Origin: Halopseudomonas pelagia CL-AP6
Lineage (GTDB): Bacteria; Pseudomonadota; Gammaproteobacteria; Pseudomonadales; Pseudomonadaceae
Direction: 5' to 3'
DNA length: 64,000 nt
Assembly: GCF_000410875.1 (NCBI RefSeq)
Contig: NZ_AROI01000008.1
Span: 1 to 64,000 of the forward strand
Each line of letters opens with the position of its first letter. The first letter of the stretch is position 1. The translations under genes were made by a program, and so were the position numbers. Below the pieces are notes generated by a model. That model saw only the letters and a program-made list of their open reading frames with translations, had not been told where the DNA came from and ran no database searches. Positions 42,369 through 51,720 of the stretch are shown piece by piece.

Positions 42369-44594
42369 TCAGTAGACATCTTCTAGATACCGGCCCTCGG
42401 CCCTGAGAGTCTCCACATCGGTGCGCAACGGCTTGAGAATGTCTTCAATCACCTGCTTTACCCCGGCGGCCATATCTCGGCCACCACAGACCAGAATCTG
42501 TGCGCCCTTTTCAACCATCTCACGCACAGCGACCTGATCTTGCATGAGTTTGTCCTGTACGTAGGCGCGTTCGTCTGATCGAGAAAACACCGTATTCAAC
42601 CCTGTCAGCCGATGGTCTTCAAGGTAGTCCTCTAACTCAGGTTGATAGAGAAAATCCGACTGCGGATTGCGCCCACCCCAATAAAGATACATTGGATAAC
42701 GTTGCGTATTTTTCCGAATAAAACCGGTCAGTGGGCCAATCCCTGCACCGGCACCAATGAGAATAATCGGGGTACTGCCCACCGCTGGCCGGAAACCGGG
42801 GTTATGGCGAATAAAGCCATCAATACGATCCCCCGGTCTGAGCCCGTGCAAATATCCGGAGCAAAGGCCACCAGGCTTTTTACGCACGCAGATCTCCAGA
42901 ATGCCGTCAGTCGCAGAGGAGGCCAGCGAGTAAAACCTCGCGGGCTGCCCACGCGCAGGGGTGACGCCAAGCAGATCGCCCGCTTCAAATAGTGGCAGCG
43001 TTGTGCGGGCTCCGGAGAGCAACATCGGCCACTTGCCCCGACCCTGCTCTGCCGCCTTGAAACGCAGAATGCTGGTAGGGGCCTGCACCGCCAGCCCGTA
43101 ATCCACCCGCTCGATCAGTTCCAGCTTGACGCTGGGCGGCGGCAGCGAATCGTAGCTCAGCGCAAGCGGAGTGCCGATCAGCTCGCTGAGCTTGTCTCCC
43201 CACGCACTGAATTGCGTAGCGGAGCACTGATCAATTAGCTCGATAGCGTGCAGACGGTTCAGCCCTTGGTTGGCCAGCGCCGCATCCACCGCCAAGGCAA
43301 ACTGACAGAAGTTTGGAAACTGCCGGTCACCAAAACCCAGCACCGCATATTTCAGCGTCTTCGCGCCCCTAAAATGACTGAGCCTGGCCATAAACTGACG
43401 AGCTGACGCCGGCGCGTCGCCGTCGCCGTAGGTCGAGGTCAGCAGAAAAAGCCTGGCTGCCTGCGGATAATGGTCAGCCAATGCGTTCATCTCGCTGCTA
43501 TGCACCCGCAGACCGGCCTGGTGCAAGCTGGCGTGAAGGGCCCGGGCAAAGCCCCAGGTCGTGTTATTTTCCGAACCGACCAGGATAATGACCTGCGCCT
43601 GAGCGGCCTCGGCATTGTCCGGCAATTGCGCTGACGAGCGGCGGCGCCGCCACCAGATGGTTAGCCCCGTCAATGACAGCAGCGGCACGCTCAGCGCCGC
43701 AGCGCCGAGAATCAAGCCCAGCCACCACAGGCCTTCGCCGGTGTGCAAACTGACCATCCATTGCTGGAACACGCTCCCCGCAGCCCGCGGCTGGTACTTC
43801 AGCAGTTCACCTGTCGCCTGATCAACAAATCCGGCACCGGCGCTGGTGGTCAGGGAATAGGCCTCCTGTGGGTCATTAGGATAGGGAAACACCAGTTCCC
43901 GCAAGTCGCTGAGATCAACAGCCGAGAGAGCGCGCAGAGTAGCCACCGGCGCTGGCGGCCCACCCGAGACCTCAGCAGGAAACGTCGGTCCGGTTTCGGC
44001 AGGTTCGGGCAGCAAGCCAAAGCGGAGCGCTGACATATAGCAACCGGTCAACGCCGACAGCAGCAACCCGAGAACGGCCAACCGGGCCAGTTCGGCGTGA
44101 ATTCGCTTGCCGCCCGAACCGGTAAACGGCCGCAACAATGCTTTCCAGCCACCGGTCCGACGGACTAGCAGCAGAATGCCGGAGAGACACAGCAGCAGCA
44201 TCACTGCGGCCATGACCCCGGCCAGCACCCGGCCAGCATTACCCAGCAGAAACGAGCGATGCAGACTCTTGATCCAGGTGAAAAAAGCCGATGGCTCGTA
44301 CGGCGCAATGCCCTCGCCGGTCAAGGGATTGACCAGATCAGCCCCGGGCTGACCGTCACGGCTGTAATAGACGATCACGCCGCCGGAAGGGCCGCGCACA
44401 ATCTGTTCGGTTCCCGGGTAATGGGTCACGACACGTTCTGCCAGCGCCGCCACGCTCACCTCGCCAGCAGCCGGGATCACCGTGGCCGCCCGGTCGATTG
44501 CGGGCGCGAGGGCTAAAACTGCCCCGCTGACAGCCAGCGTCATCAGCAACAGCGCCGCGAACAGACCAGGTAAACCGTGCAATTGACGCAACAT
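42369..44594 (-). CDS. PepSY-TM / flavodoxin / FNR fusion oxidoreductase
   Basis: 741 residues from the ATG at 44594, with GGAG upstream. The N-terminal half is a PepSY-associated membrane module with about four helices (LRQLHGLPGLFAALLLMTLA, LLLCLSGILLLVRRTGGW). Then a flavodoxin-like domain (VIILVGSENNTTWGFARAL, LLTSTYGDGDAP) and a sulfite-reductase-type FAD/NADP(H) domain (RFYSLASSATDG, LIGAGAGIGPLTGFI). It passes electrons from NADPH via FAD and FMN to the membrane, probably towards haem or metal in the periplasm. Last gene of a four-gene redox operon. Confidence 0.9.
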   Translation of the reverse strand: MLRQLHGLPGLFAALLLMTLAVSGAVLALAPAIDRAATVIPAAGEVSVAALAERVVTHYPGTEQIVRGPSGGVIVYYSRDGQPGADLVNPLTGEGIAPYEPSAFFTWIKSLHRSFLLGNAGRVLAGVMAAVMLLLCLSGILLLVRRTGGWKALLRPFTGSGGKRIHAELARLAVLGLLLSALTGCYMSALRFGLLPEPAETGPTFPAEVSGGPPAPVATLRALSAVDLSDLRELVFPYPNDPQEAYSLTTSAGAGFVDQATGELLKYQPRAAGSVFQQWMVSLHTGEGLWWLGLILGAAALSVPLLSLTGLTIWWRRRRSSAQLPDNAEAAQAQVIILVGSENNTTWGFARALHASLHQAGLRVHSSEMNALADHYPQAARLFLLTSTYGDGDAPASARQFMARLSHFRGAKTLKYAVLGFGDRQFPNFCQFALAVDAALANQGLNRLHAIELIDQCSATQFSAWGDKLSELIGTPLALSYDSLPPPSVKLELIERVDYGLAVQAPTSILRFKAAEQGRGKWPMLLSGARTTLPLFEAGDLLGVTPARGQPARFYSLASSATDGILEICVRKKPGGLCSGYLHGLRPGDRIDGFIRHNPGFRPAVGSTPIILIGAGAGIGPLTGFIRKNTQRYPMYLYWGGRNPQSDFLYQPELEDYLEDHRLTGLNTVFSRSDERAYVQDKLMQDQVAVREMVEKGAQILVCGGRDMAAGVKQVIEDILKPLRTDVETLRAEGRYLEDVY

Positions 44595-44616
44595 TACTTT
44601 TGCTCCTGCCAGTCGG

Positions 44617-45087
44617 TTAAAAATCGTAGCGCAGCGAGCGAACATAGCCAACACCAGTAACCTGTTTACCGGCACCTGTGCTGGTCAGGGGTACGACGAC
44701 ATCCGAGCGATGATCACGCATATCTTCAACGGCGCTGTCGACATGGATCTGGTAACCGCTGTCGATCAGCGCATCATCCAGGTCCACAGTGACTTTCAGG
44801 CTGCGCCCACTGGTTACACTCGCTCCGGCGAGGCCATCATACTCAGCTGGATCCAGCCCACTGCCGCGCGCCCAGCCACTCAGGTGCTTGTAGTACTTGG
44901 GTTTTCTTCCGGCAACCCAGAGCGTTTGCTGAAATTTCCCGGCAGCATCGGTCAGGTAAAGCGCCAGGTAGGCGCCATCCCCACCGTAGTCGAGCAAATC
45001 GGTGGTGATGGTCACCTCCCGTGCCTGTGCAAGAACGGGCGCAACCAGTGCGATAGCCAGTCCCAGAGTAATAAAATTTTTTTTCAT
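44617..45087 (-). CDS. DUF2271 periplasmic protein
   Basis: 156 residues with a signal peptide (1-22, ending AQA). The pattern DGAYLALYLTDAAGKFQQTLWV followed by KYYKHLSGWAR is DUF2271. These proteins are usually encoded next to PepSY-TM flavoproteins and are thought to belong to periplasmic redox or iron-reduction chains; biochemical data are scarce. 22 bp upstream of the fusion oxidoreductase gene. Confidence 0.88.
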   Translation of the reverse strand: MKKNFITLGLAIALVAPVLAQAREVTITTDLLDYGGDGAYLALYLTDAAGKFQQTLWVAGRKPKYYKHLSGWARGSGLDPAEYDGLAGASVTSGRSLKVTVDLDDALIDSGYQIHVDSAVEDMRDHRSDVVVPLTSTGAGKQVTGVGYVRSLRYDF

Positions 45088-45145
45088 ACAGTCTCTCCGA
45101 TAAAAACGTGAACTGCGTTAACAACAAACAGACAGAATCGGCGGG

Positions 45146-45532
45146 TTATTCAATGGTTACCCTGGGGCGACTTTTGCCGGCGCCAGTTTGCGGCACCGGC
45201 ACCTGGCCACTAGCCTGGGCACTTTTGTGCGTTTTGTTGCTGTGACCGTGATCGTCGTCATCGTCTTCCTCCCGCTCCAGTTCCATCAATTTCAGCGACG
45301 CTGGTGCAAAGGACGCTTCCGCGCGATAGCCCTCCGGGGTCAGGCCCTTGACCTCATAACAACCGTCATCCACCTTGATGCGGTAGACAGTCCAGCCTTC
45401 GGCTTGCAGTTTCTGGCGCAGATTTTCCCGCGGTTGCCAATTGGCCAGCGGGTCATCACAGTCATCGTCAGCCAGCAGCGCAGGGCTCAGGAATACTAGA
45501 GCGAGGCCTATAAACAAGGGTTTGGTCTTCAT
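45146..45532 (-). CDS. PepSY-domain periplasmic protein
   Basis: 128 residues with a signal peptide (1-21, ending ALLA). One PepSY-like domain: NLRQKLQAEGWTVYRIKVDD then CYEVKGLTPEGYRAEASF. The C-terminus is acidic then His/Lys-rich (EREEDDDDDHGHSNKTH), a possible metal-binding tail. Sits between the ferric-reductase-like gene and DUF2271. Confidence 0.88.
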   Translation of the reverse strand: MKTKPLFIGLALVFLSPALLADDDCDDPLANWQPRENLRQKLQAEGWTVYRIKVDDGCYEVKGLTPEGYRAEASFAPASLKLMELEREEDDDDDHGHSNKTHKSAQASGQVPVPQTGAGKSRPRVTIE

Positions 45533-45609
45533 GGCATATCTCCTGTTGAATCCACACTGAGTACTTTATGAGCTGTACCTGACACGGGCCTGAACGCGTC
45601 CAATCATAT

Positions 45610-46908
45610 TCAGCGAAACTGGAAAGCCTCTTTGTGGAAACGCAACAAGCGCAAGGGCACCGCCCGCAAGCCCTGTTCAAGTGCCCGCCCCAGCCCTGTC
45701 GGGCCGCAAAACCAGACCTCTGTCCGCGTAGCTGAGTCCGCACCGGTAGTCAGCTTTGCTGCCGAGAGCGTGTCACCCTGGCTGCTGTCATGAATCTGCA
45801 GCTGAATGCTGGGAAAGCCGCGACAAAGCGCCCGGAGCCGTTCCGCCATGGGGTCCTGGTCGGCATTGCGAGTGCAGTAGTGCAGGTCTGCCTGCGGCGC
45901 CGTTTCCGTGCTGCGGCCAATGGCTTCAAGCCAGGCCAGGAACGGCGTCACGCCGATGCCGCCGGCAATCCAGATCTGCTGGGCCTTGCGGTTTCTTCGG
46001 CCGAAGTCAAAGCAGCCGTAAGGGCCCTCAACCGTGACTGTTTGCCCGACGCTGATTTTGTTGCTGAGATGGTGGGTGAAGTCGCCGAGGGATTTGATCA
46101 GGAAGGTCACCTCGCCATTGCCCCGGTCAGCGCTGGCGATGGTGAACGGGTGAGCACCTTCCAGGGTGTTAAAGGTCACGAAGGCAAACTGTCCGGCACG
46201 GTGCCCAGGCCATGCCATGCCCAGCGTGCACACAACCTCAGTGACACCCTTACCCAGGGTATTGATGGCGCTGATCGAACCTTGAACCTGGTGACGGCGG
46301 CCCACTCTGCCGGCCAGGGAAAGCCCGCTGGCGATGCTGCCGCCCAGCAGCAGGATGGCCAGCAACAGGCCAATCGGCTGCTGCCACCATTGCAGCGGGG
46401 CAAGCCACGCCGCATGGAAAGCCAGCAACAGGTACAGCGCGGGCATGCCACGGTGGATATAGCGCCAGTATTTGTAGGGAAACTGCCGCCACAGGGTAAT
46501 CAGCAGCATGGCGAACAACAGATAAACGCTAAATTCGCCTATGTCCTCGGCAACATCACGCATGGCGTCGATAAAGCCGGAATAATCCGGGTCATGCCGC
46601 TTGTCGGCTGCGCCGAACATCGACTCTATCAGGTCGTCGCCCATCTCAATCAGCCAGTGGGCAGCGGCAAAAACCACCGCCAGAATCCCGGCCCATTTAT
46701 GGCTGCGATACATCTGGTCCATTCCGCCCAAGGGGCGTTCCAGCCAGGCCGGACGCTGCGCCAAGATCATGACCAGTGACATCAAGGCGATGGACAACCA
46801 GCCACTGAGCAGCAGACTCTGCTCATAGACCGACCAGGGCCCTGCAGCCAGACTCCAGGCCCAGAGGCCGCACACCACGATGATAAAAGGTAAAATGATC
46901 CGGAGCAT
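45610..46908 (-). CDS. Ferric-reductase-like transmembrane oxidoreductase
   Basis: 432 residues from the ATG at 46908. About six membrane helices with histidines suited to two haems (SHKWAGILAVVFAAAHWLIE; YIHRGMPALYLLLAFHAAWL), then an FAD-binding part (HPFTIASADRG) and a nicotinamide-binding part (WIAGGIGVTPFLAWLEAI). This is the NADPH oxidase/ferric reductase layout. It probably moves electrons across the inner membrane. First gene of the redox operon; divergent from a two-component system. Confidence 0.9.
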   Translation of the reverse strand: MLRIILPFIIVVCGLWAWSLAAGPWSVYEQSLLLSGWLSIALMSLVMILAQRPAWLERPLGGMDQMYRSHKWAGILAVVFAAAHWLIEMGDDLIESMFGAADKRHDPDYSGFIDAMRDVAEDIGEFSVYLLFAMLLITLWRQFPYKYWRYIHRGMPALYLLLAFHAAWLAPLQWWQQPIGLLLAILLLGGSIASGLSLAGRVGRRHQVQGSISAINTLGKGVTEVVCTLGMAWPGHRAGQFAFVTFNTLEGAHPFTIASADRGNGEVTFLIKSLGDFTHHLSNKISVGQTVTVEGPYGCFDFGRRNRKAQQIWIAGGIGVTPFLAWLEAIGRSTETAPQADLHYCTRNADQDPMAERLRALCRGFPSIQLQIHDSSQGDTLSAAKLTTGADSATRTEVWFCGPTGLGRALEQGLRAVPLRLLRFHKEAFQFR

Positions 46909-47077
46909 GACAGCGCCTCTGATGACACCTGGAAGAGTGAGGCTAAGGTTAACGCGCAAACCTGACAGCCAACTGAAGGGCTGTGGCGGGGCGAGAACCA
47001 TTACCAGGGCGCCATTCAGGCTGCTGTCAGGACGCGGCTGTAGTATCTTGCTTTCAGGGCGGGAACAGAGGTGAGTT

Positions 47078-47743
47078 ATGCGGGTACTGCTGGTTGAAGA
47101 TACGCTCGGGTTGGGCGAGGCGGTGCGCGATCAGATTGCCGATGACGGCCACGCGGTGGACTGGGTGCAAACCCTGCGTTTTGCCGAAACCAGTGTGCAG
47201 ACCACGACCTACGACCTGATTCTGCTCGACCTGATGCTGCCCGATGGCCACGGCTTGGATTTTTTGCGCAAGCTGAGAACCAGCGGAAACTCGACCCCGG
47301 TCATCATCCTGACCGCCAGGGATCAGGTATCGGACCGAATTGCCGGACTCAACGCTGGCGCCGACGACTATCTGATAAAGCCCTTCGATCTGTCCGAGCT
47401 ATCGGCCCGGGTGGCCGCAGTCGCCCGTCGTTACCGCGGCGATCCGAACCCACTGATACGCGTGGGCGATCTGCAGGTCGATCTGGGTGATCACCGCATC
47501 AGTCGCAACGGTCAGGCGGTGGAGCTTACGGCGCGTGAATGGGCACTGTTCGAAGGCTTTATCCAGCGCCCCGGAATGCTGTTATCCAGGTCACAGCTGG
47601 AGGACCGTCTTTACGCCTTCGGCGCAGAAATCGAAAGTAATACCATTGAGGTGTATGTCAGCCGTTTGCGGAAAAAACTCGGGCATGATGCGATCATAAC
47701 GGTCAGGGGTATGGGCTATCGCCTGGAAACACATGAGCACTAG
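47078..47743 (+). CDS. OmpR-family response regulator
   Basis: 221 residues. Receiver domain with phospho-Asp in LILLDLMLPDGHGLD (Asp51 region), conserved Lys in DYLIKPFDLSEL, and a C-terminal winged helix ending SNTIEVYVSRLRKKLGHDAI and IRGMGYRLE-type wing. Closest in style to QseB/PmrA/TctD. Overlaps the kinase gene by 11 bp and is divergent from the redox operon, its likely target. Confidence 0.93.
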   Translation: MRVLLVEDTLGLGEAVRDQIADDGHAVDWVQTLRFAETSVQTTTYDLILLDLMLPDGHGLDFLRKLRTSGNSTPVIILTARDQVSDRIAGLNAGADDYLIKPFDLSELSARVAAVARRYRGDPNPLIRVGDLQVDLGDHRISRNGQAVELTAREWALFEGFIQRPGMLLSRSQLEDRLYAFGAEIESNTIEVYVSRLRKKLGHDAIITVRGMGYRLETHEH

Positions 47744-49061
47744 AACCAGCTTACAGAACCGTCTGGGCATCGGCCTGACTCTCGGCGTCACCCTGCTCTG
47801 GCTGTTAGGCGTGACCGCGTCTGGACTGGTGGCCCAGCACGAAATGAACGAGGTGTTCGACAGCGCCCTGGAAGAGACCGCCCAACGCATTCTGCCGTTG
47901 GCGGTGACCGACATCCTCAACCGGGAAAATGCCAGCGGCAAACAAAGGACCCCGGCGCTGAAAGCGCATGATGAATACCTCACGTACCTGGTCAGAGACG
48001 CGCACGGCAACCACCTGCTGCAGTCCCACGATGCCGATCCCCGGGTGTTTGCCCCATTACCCCGAGAAGGATTTTCCAGCACGGCAACACACCGGCTATA
48101 CGGCGCGTCTGCGGTCAGTGATACCCTCTACCTTGAGGTGGCCGAACCCTTGGCCCACCGGCGCGAAGCGGCACTGGAAGCGGGCCTGGCCTTGCTAATG
48201 CCGCTGATGTTGCTGATTCCGATCAGTCTGCTGGGGATCTGGTGGATCGTCCGACTGTCCCTGCGCCCGGTGGTCGAATTCCAGCAATCGATAGAATCTC
48301 GCGGCGCTGGCGATCTCTCCCCGGTTACCGGGGATCGGTTACCCAGCGAATTTGAGCCGATCGCCATAGCCGTCAATCGGCTGCTGGCACGCTTGCACCG
48401 CGCGCTGGAGTCAGAACGGAGTTTTACCGCCAATAGCGCGCATGAACTGCGCACACCTTTGGCCACCGCGCTGGCCAAAGTGCAGCGGTTGAAAACCCAG
48501 GTTCACAGTGAGCAACTGCAGAACAATGTTGCCGAGATAGAGGAAGCGCTGCGCAGCCTGTCGCTACTGTCCGGAAAACTGCTGGAACTGGCGAAAGCCG
48601 AAGGGGGCGGCGCCCTATCGCAGAGCCCGCACGACCTGGTGCCGATCCTGGCGATGATCGTCAGTGACTTCGAGCGCCAGGCAGCAGGACGAATAAGCCT
48701 GAGCCTGCCCGAGAGTGAAGTAAACTCCTTGCTCGATCCCGATGCCTTCGCCATCCTGCTGCGTAACCTGATTGAGAATGCTCTCAAGCATGGCGCCGAC
48801 AACCAGACGGTAGAGGTCAGCATGACCGACGATGGTAGGTTGCGGGTCAGCAATGCAGGCACCATCGTGCCAGCGCCGCAGCTCGCCTTGCTACGTAACC
48901 GCTTTGCACGCGCAACAACGGATACGGCCGGTTCGGGCTTGGGTCTGGCCATTGCCGACGCCATTGCCACAGGGGCAGGAATGACATTGCATCTGCGCTC
49001 GCCGGCAAGCGGACGCCAGGACGGCTTTGGAGCGGAGCTGAATGTGACCGCCAGCCGCTGA
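47733..49061 (+). CDS. Sensor histidine kinase
   Basis: 442 residues. Two membrane helices (about 14-36 and 149-172) bracket a ~110-residue periplasmic sensor, followed by HAMP, the H-box SAHELRTPLATALAKVQRLK and an ATPase domain with N-box LIENALKHG and GSGLGLAIADAI. Partner of the regulator just upstream. The signal is unknown; redox state, metal or haem would fit the neighbouring operon. Confidence 0.92.
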   Translation: MSTRTSLQNRLGIGLTLGVTLLWLLGVTASGLVAQHEMNEVFDSALEETAQRILPLAVTDILNRENASGKQRTPALKAHDEYLTYLVRDAHGNHLLQSHDADPRVFAPLPREGFSSTATHRLYGASAVSDTLYLEVAEPLAHRREAALEAGLALLMPLMLLIPISLLGIWWIVRLSLRPVVEFQQSIESRGAGDLSPVTGDRLPSEFEPIAIAVNRLLARLHRALESERSFTANSAHELRTPLATALAKVQRLKTQVHSEQLQNNVAEIEEALRSLSLLSGKLLELAKAEGGGALSQSPHDLVPILAMIVSDFERQAAGRISLSLPESEVNSLLDPDAFAILLRNLIENALKHGADNQTVEVSMTDDGRLRVSNAGTIVPAPQLALLRNRFARATTDTAGSGLGLAIADAIATGAGMTLHLRSPASGRQDGFGAELNVTASR

Positions 49062-49196
49062 ACTGCTGAGCGCAGTCGACGGTTCGGTAACCCATAGTGC
49101 TTCAGCTCAGAAACGACTGGGAAGCGGTCCTTACGGCCACCGCTCATTAGCGTCGCCGAAGATCTATCAGCCCGCACAGTGATCAGTCACCTACCA

Positions 49197-51263
49197 CTAC
49201 TGTCTCTTGCCCGACACAGTCCCAACCCCAGCCCGATCATCCAGCAACGCTTCAGTCGCGGTCTGCACATAGGCCGTGAGCTGCTCGCGCAGGTCCGACG
49301 ATACTGCCAGCAGGGCATCTACGCCGGGGTCCGCACCAAGCCAGTAGCGATAGGCGCGGGGATCTTCGCCACGCGGCTGGACGACCAGTTCGTCACCATT
49401 CAGCATACCGACGGTCTGGCCTCCACCGGACGGCTTGATCACGCCAAAGCCAGTATCCGCAGCAGGCAGACTGAGCAGGTCCCGGCCCCAGCACTGATGC
49501 TGCACGTCGCCGCCCAGACGGCCCATGATGGTGGGTACCATGTCTACCTGCGTACCGACTACATCGTTGCGTGCGCCGAACCGCTCGGTGATGCCGGGTG
49601 CGATCAGCAGCATCGGTACGTGAAAGCGCAGCAGATCCAGCTCGGTCAGCTGTAGGTGCGTACCGAAACCGTGGTCTCCAAGGATCACGAACAAGGTGTC
49701 CTGGTAGTAGGGCTCGTTGCGAATTCGCTCGAAGAAGCGGCCTAACGCCCAGTCCGAGTAGCGCATCGCGGTGAGGTGTTCATCGTTGACCCCCTGGCCA
49801 CTGATCGGCGCAATCGGCAGCGCATCGGGCAGCGCATAGGGGGTATGGTTGGACAGGGTCTGCAGCAGCGCATAGAAGGGCTTTTCCGGATCCAGCTTGC
49901 CCAGTTCCTCGGCGGCGCGGTCGAACATATCCTGATCGGACACGCCCCAGGTCGCGTCAGACATCACAGGATTGATGTAATCGCTGCGCCCGATGAAACG
50001 GCTCATGCCCTGATTGCCGAAGAAGCCCTTCTGGTTATCCCAGGCGAAGTCACCATTGTAGACATACAGATCATTGAAGCCACGGCTGCCCAGCAGCTGC
50101 GGCAGGCCGGAAAACTGTTGACCGCCTTCAGGCTCCTGCATCAGGTACTCGAAACCCGGAAGATTGGGAAAACAGGCCATGCTGGCGAACATGCCCTGAT
50201 GGGTGTGGGTGCCGTTGGAGAAATAGCGAGTGAACAACAGCCCCTCCCGGCTCAGCCGGTCAAACTCAGGCGTGATGTTCAGCGGTGAGCCCAGCGCGCC
50301 GACGTAATGGCCGGCAAAGCTTTCCATTAGAATCACCACCACGTTGCGGATCGGCAGACTGCCGTCCGCGGGCGCCTGATACAGCCGCCGCACTGGCGCC
50401 TGCTCGCTGTCCAGCAGTTGGTCATGCTCGGTCAGCAACAGCTCCCGGGTTATCTCGGTCGCCTCGCGGCTGTCCATCAACCCCAGCCAGGCATTTTCCC
50501 GATGATCGGAAAACTGCGCCTTGGCTGCCGCGTAAAGAGTCAGTGCCGGGGTCAGCCCCAGCTGGTTGGCGAATATCGAGTCGGTGGTAAAGGCATCGCC
50601 CCAGCGCAGGGGCGGCCCCTGGCGCAGGGTGCCACGTGCCAGGACAGTGGAGCTGAGCATCAGCAACAGCAGCACCGACAGCCGCGCAACCAGCGCACCG
50701 CGTCGACTCAGCTGCAACCCATCGCGGCCCGCCGGCAGCCGGGTGCGCCCATCCAGCCAGCTAAACAGCCGGTACATCACCCAGCTCAGCAGCGCCATCG
50801 CCAGCAGCAATCTGACCACCGGAAAGCCATACCAGAGCATGCGCAGGACGGTCCCCGGGTCTTCCTGCAGGTACTGGAACACCAGGGCGTTCAGACGTTG
50901 ATGAAATTCGCGATAGAAGTTCAGCTCGATCATCCCGAGCAGGCACAGCAGCAGCGTCACCAGCGTCAACCAGGCACATTGCAGCCGCCGCATCGCCATC
51001 AGCCTGCTACTCAGCACCGACAGTATCAGCGGCACGCCGGCCAGCACCACCACGCGCAGATCGAAGCGCAAACCGTTGGCGAAGGCTTCCAGCAGGTCAC
51101 TGCGGCTGGCTTCGGCGGCCAACTCCCAGTTCCAGGCCAGCAAGACCGCGCGCAGCAGGCTGAGCATCAGCGTCAGCGCCAGCAATGAGCCGAGAACAAA
51201 CAGGAGTTGGCCTCGCAGGCCAACCACCGGCCGTAGCCGGCCGGGTGCAGAAAGGGCAGTCAT
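49197..51263 (-). CDS. LTA-synthase-like sulfatase-family phospholipid head-group transferase
   Basis: 688 residues. About five membrane helices in the first 210 residues, then a periplasmic sulfatase-fold domain: VVVILMESFAGHYVGALGSP with a metal-binding Glu, the nucleophile region NGTHTHQGMFASM, and VILGDHGFGTHL near the end. Such enzymes move phosphoglycerol or phosphoethanolamine from a phospholipid to a glycan or lipid, leaving diacylglycerol. The neighbouring dgkA gene would recycle that by-product. It is the distal gene of the ColRS-linked block and probably modifies the envelope. Confidence 0.85.
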   Translation of the reverse strand: MTALSAPGRLRPVVGLRGQLLFVLGSLLALTLMLSLLRAVLLAWNWELAAEASRSDLLEAFANGLRFDLRVVVLAGVPLILSVLSSRLMAMRRLQCAWLTLVTLLLCLLGMIELNFYREFHQRLNALVFQYLQEDPGTVLRMLWYGFPVVRLLLAMALLSWVMYRLFSWLDGRTRLPAGRDGLQLSRRGALVARLSVLLLLMLSSTVLARGTLRQGPPLRWGDAFTTDSIFANQLGLTPALTLYAAAKAQFSDHRENAWLGLMDSREATEITRELLLTEHDQLLDSEQAPVRRLYQAPADGSLPIRNVVVILMESFAGHYVGALGSPLNITPEFDRLSREGLLFTRYFSNGTHTHQGMFASMACFPNLPGFEYLMQEPEGGQQFSGLPQLLGSRGFNDLYVYNGDFAWDNQKGFFGNQGMSRFIGRSDYINPVMSDATWGVSDQDMFDRAAEELGKLDPEKPFYALLQTLSNHTPYALPDALPIAPISGQGVNDEHLTAMRYSDWALGRFFERIRNEPYYQDTLFVILGDHGFGTHLQLTELDLLRFHVPMLLIAPGITERFGARNDVVGTQVDMVPTIMGRLGGDVQHQCWGRDLLSLPAADTGFGVIKPSGGGQTVGMLNGDELVVQPRGEDPRAYRYWLGADPGVDALLAVSSDLREQLTAYVQTATEALLDDRAGVGTVSGKRQ

Positions 51264-51300
51264 CAGTTCGGTTCCACAGACAGGGCCCGGCGCCGCCAGG

Positions 51301-51720
51301 TTAGATGAGAATCAGTATCCAGACGCTAAAAATCAGCAGTAGCGCGAACATCTGCGCGGCGCTACCGAGGTCCTTGGCGCGCTTGGACAGCGGGTGCAGT
51401 TCCAGTGAAATGCGGTCCACTGTGGCCTCGATAGCCGAGTTCAGCAGCTCGACGATCAGGGCAATGATCACCACGCCCACCAGCAAGGCCCGCTCCAGAT
51501 TTCTGACCTGCAGCCAGAACGCAAGCGGCACCAGCACCAGCGCCAACAACAGCAGCTGGCGGAAGGCCGCCTCACCGGTCAGCGCCGCATGCAGCCCGGC
51601 CAGTGAGTAACCGGTGGCATTGAGTAACCGGCCAAAGCCGCCATGACTTTTCAGCGCCAGCGCGTCCTGCGCGCCAGAGGGGAAGTCAGATGGGGAGTCA
51701 GACGGAGAATCAGGTCGCAT
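51301..51720 (-). CDS. dgkA: Diacylglycerol kinase
   Basis: 139 residues from the ATG at 51720. Three membrane helices and the DgkA signature ELLNSAIEATVDRISLELHP followed by LSKRAKDLGSAAQM. It phosphorylates diacylglycerol to phosphatidic acid at the inner membrane. An N-terminal Asp/Ser/Pro-rich stretch (residues 2-20) is longer than in E. coli. The start overlaps the previous gene by 11 bp; it likely recycles diacylglycerol made by the transferase downstream. Confidence 0.93.
   Translation of the reverse strand: MRPDSPSDSPSDFPSGAQDALALKSHGGFGRLLNATGYSLAGLHAALTGEAAFRQLLLLALVLVPLAFWLQVRNLERALLVGVVIIALIVELLNSAIEATVDRISLELHPLSKRAKDLGSAAQMFALLLIFSVWILILI

Noticed and set aside
42128..42379. 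Minus-strand 83-codon frame between the kinase and the PepSY fusion
   Set aside because: Mostly antisense to the kinase 3' end and not protein-like; the 183-bp gap shows no other gene.
44269..44285. GTGAAAAAAGCC as a reverse-strand ColR box
   Set aside because: It lies inside the PepSY fusion coding region and fails the downstream consensus positions.
45790..46779. Plus-strand open frame of 329 codons opposite the ferric-reductase-like gene
   Set aside because: Antisense shadow with Gln/Gly-rich low-information sequence; the minus strand has a complete, recognisable protein.
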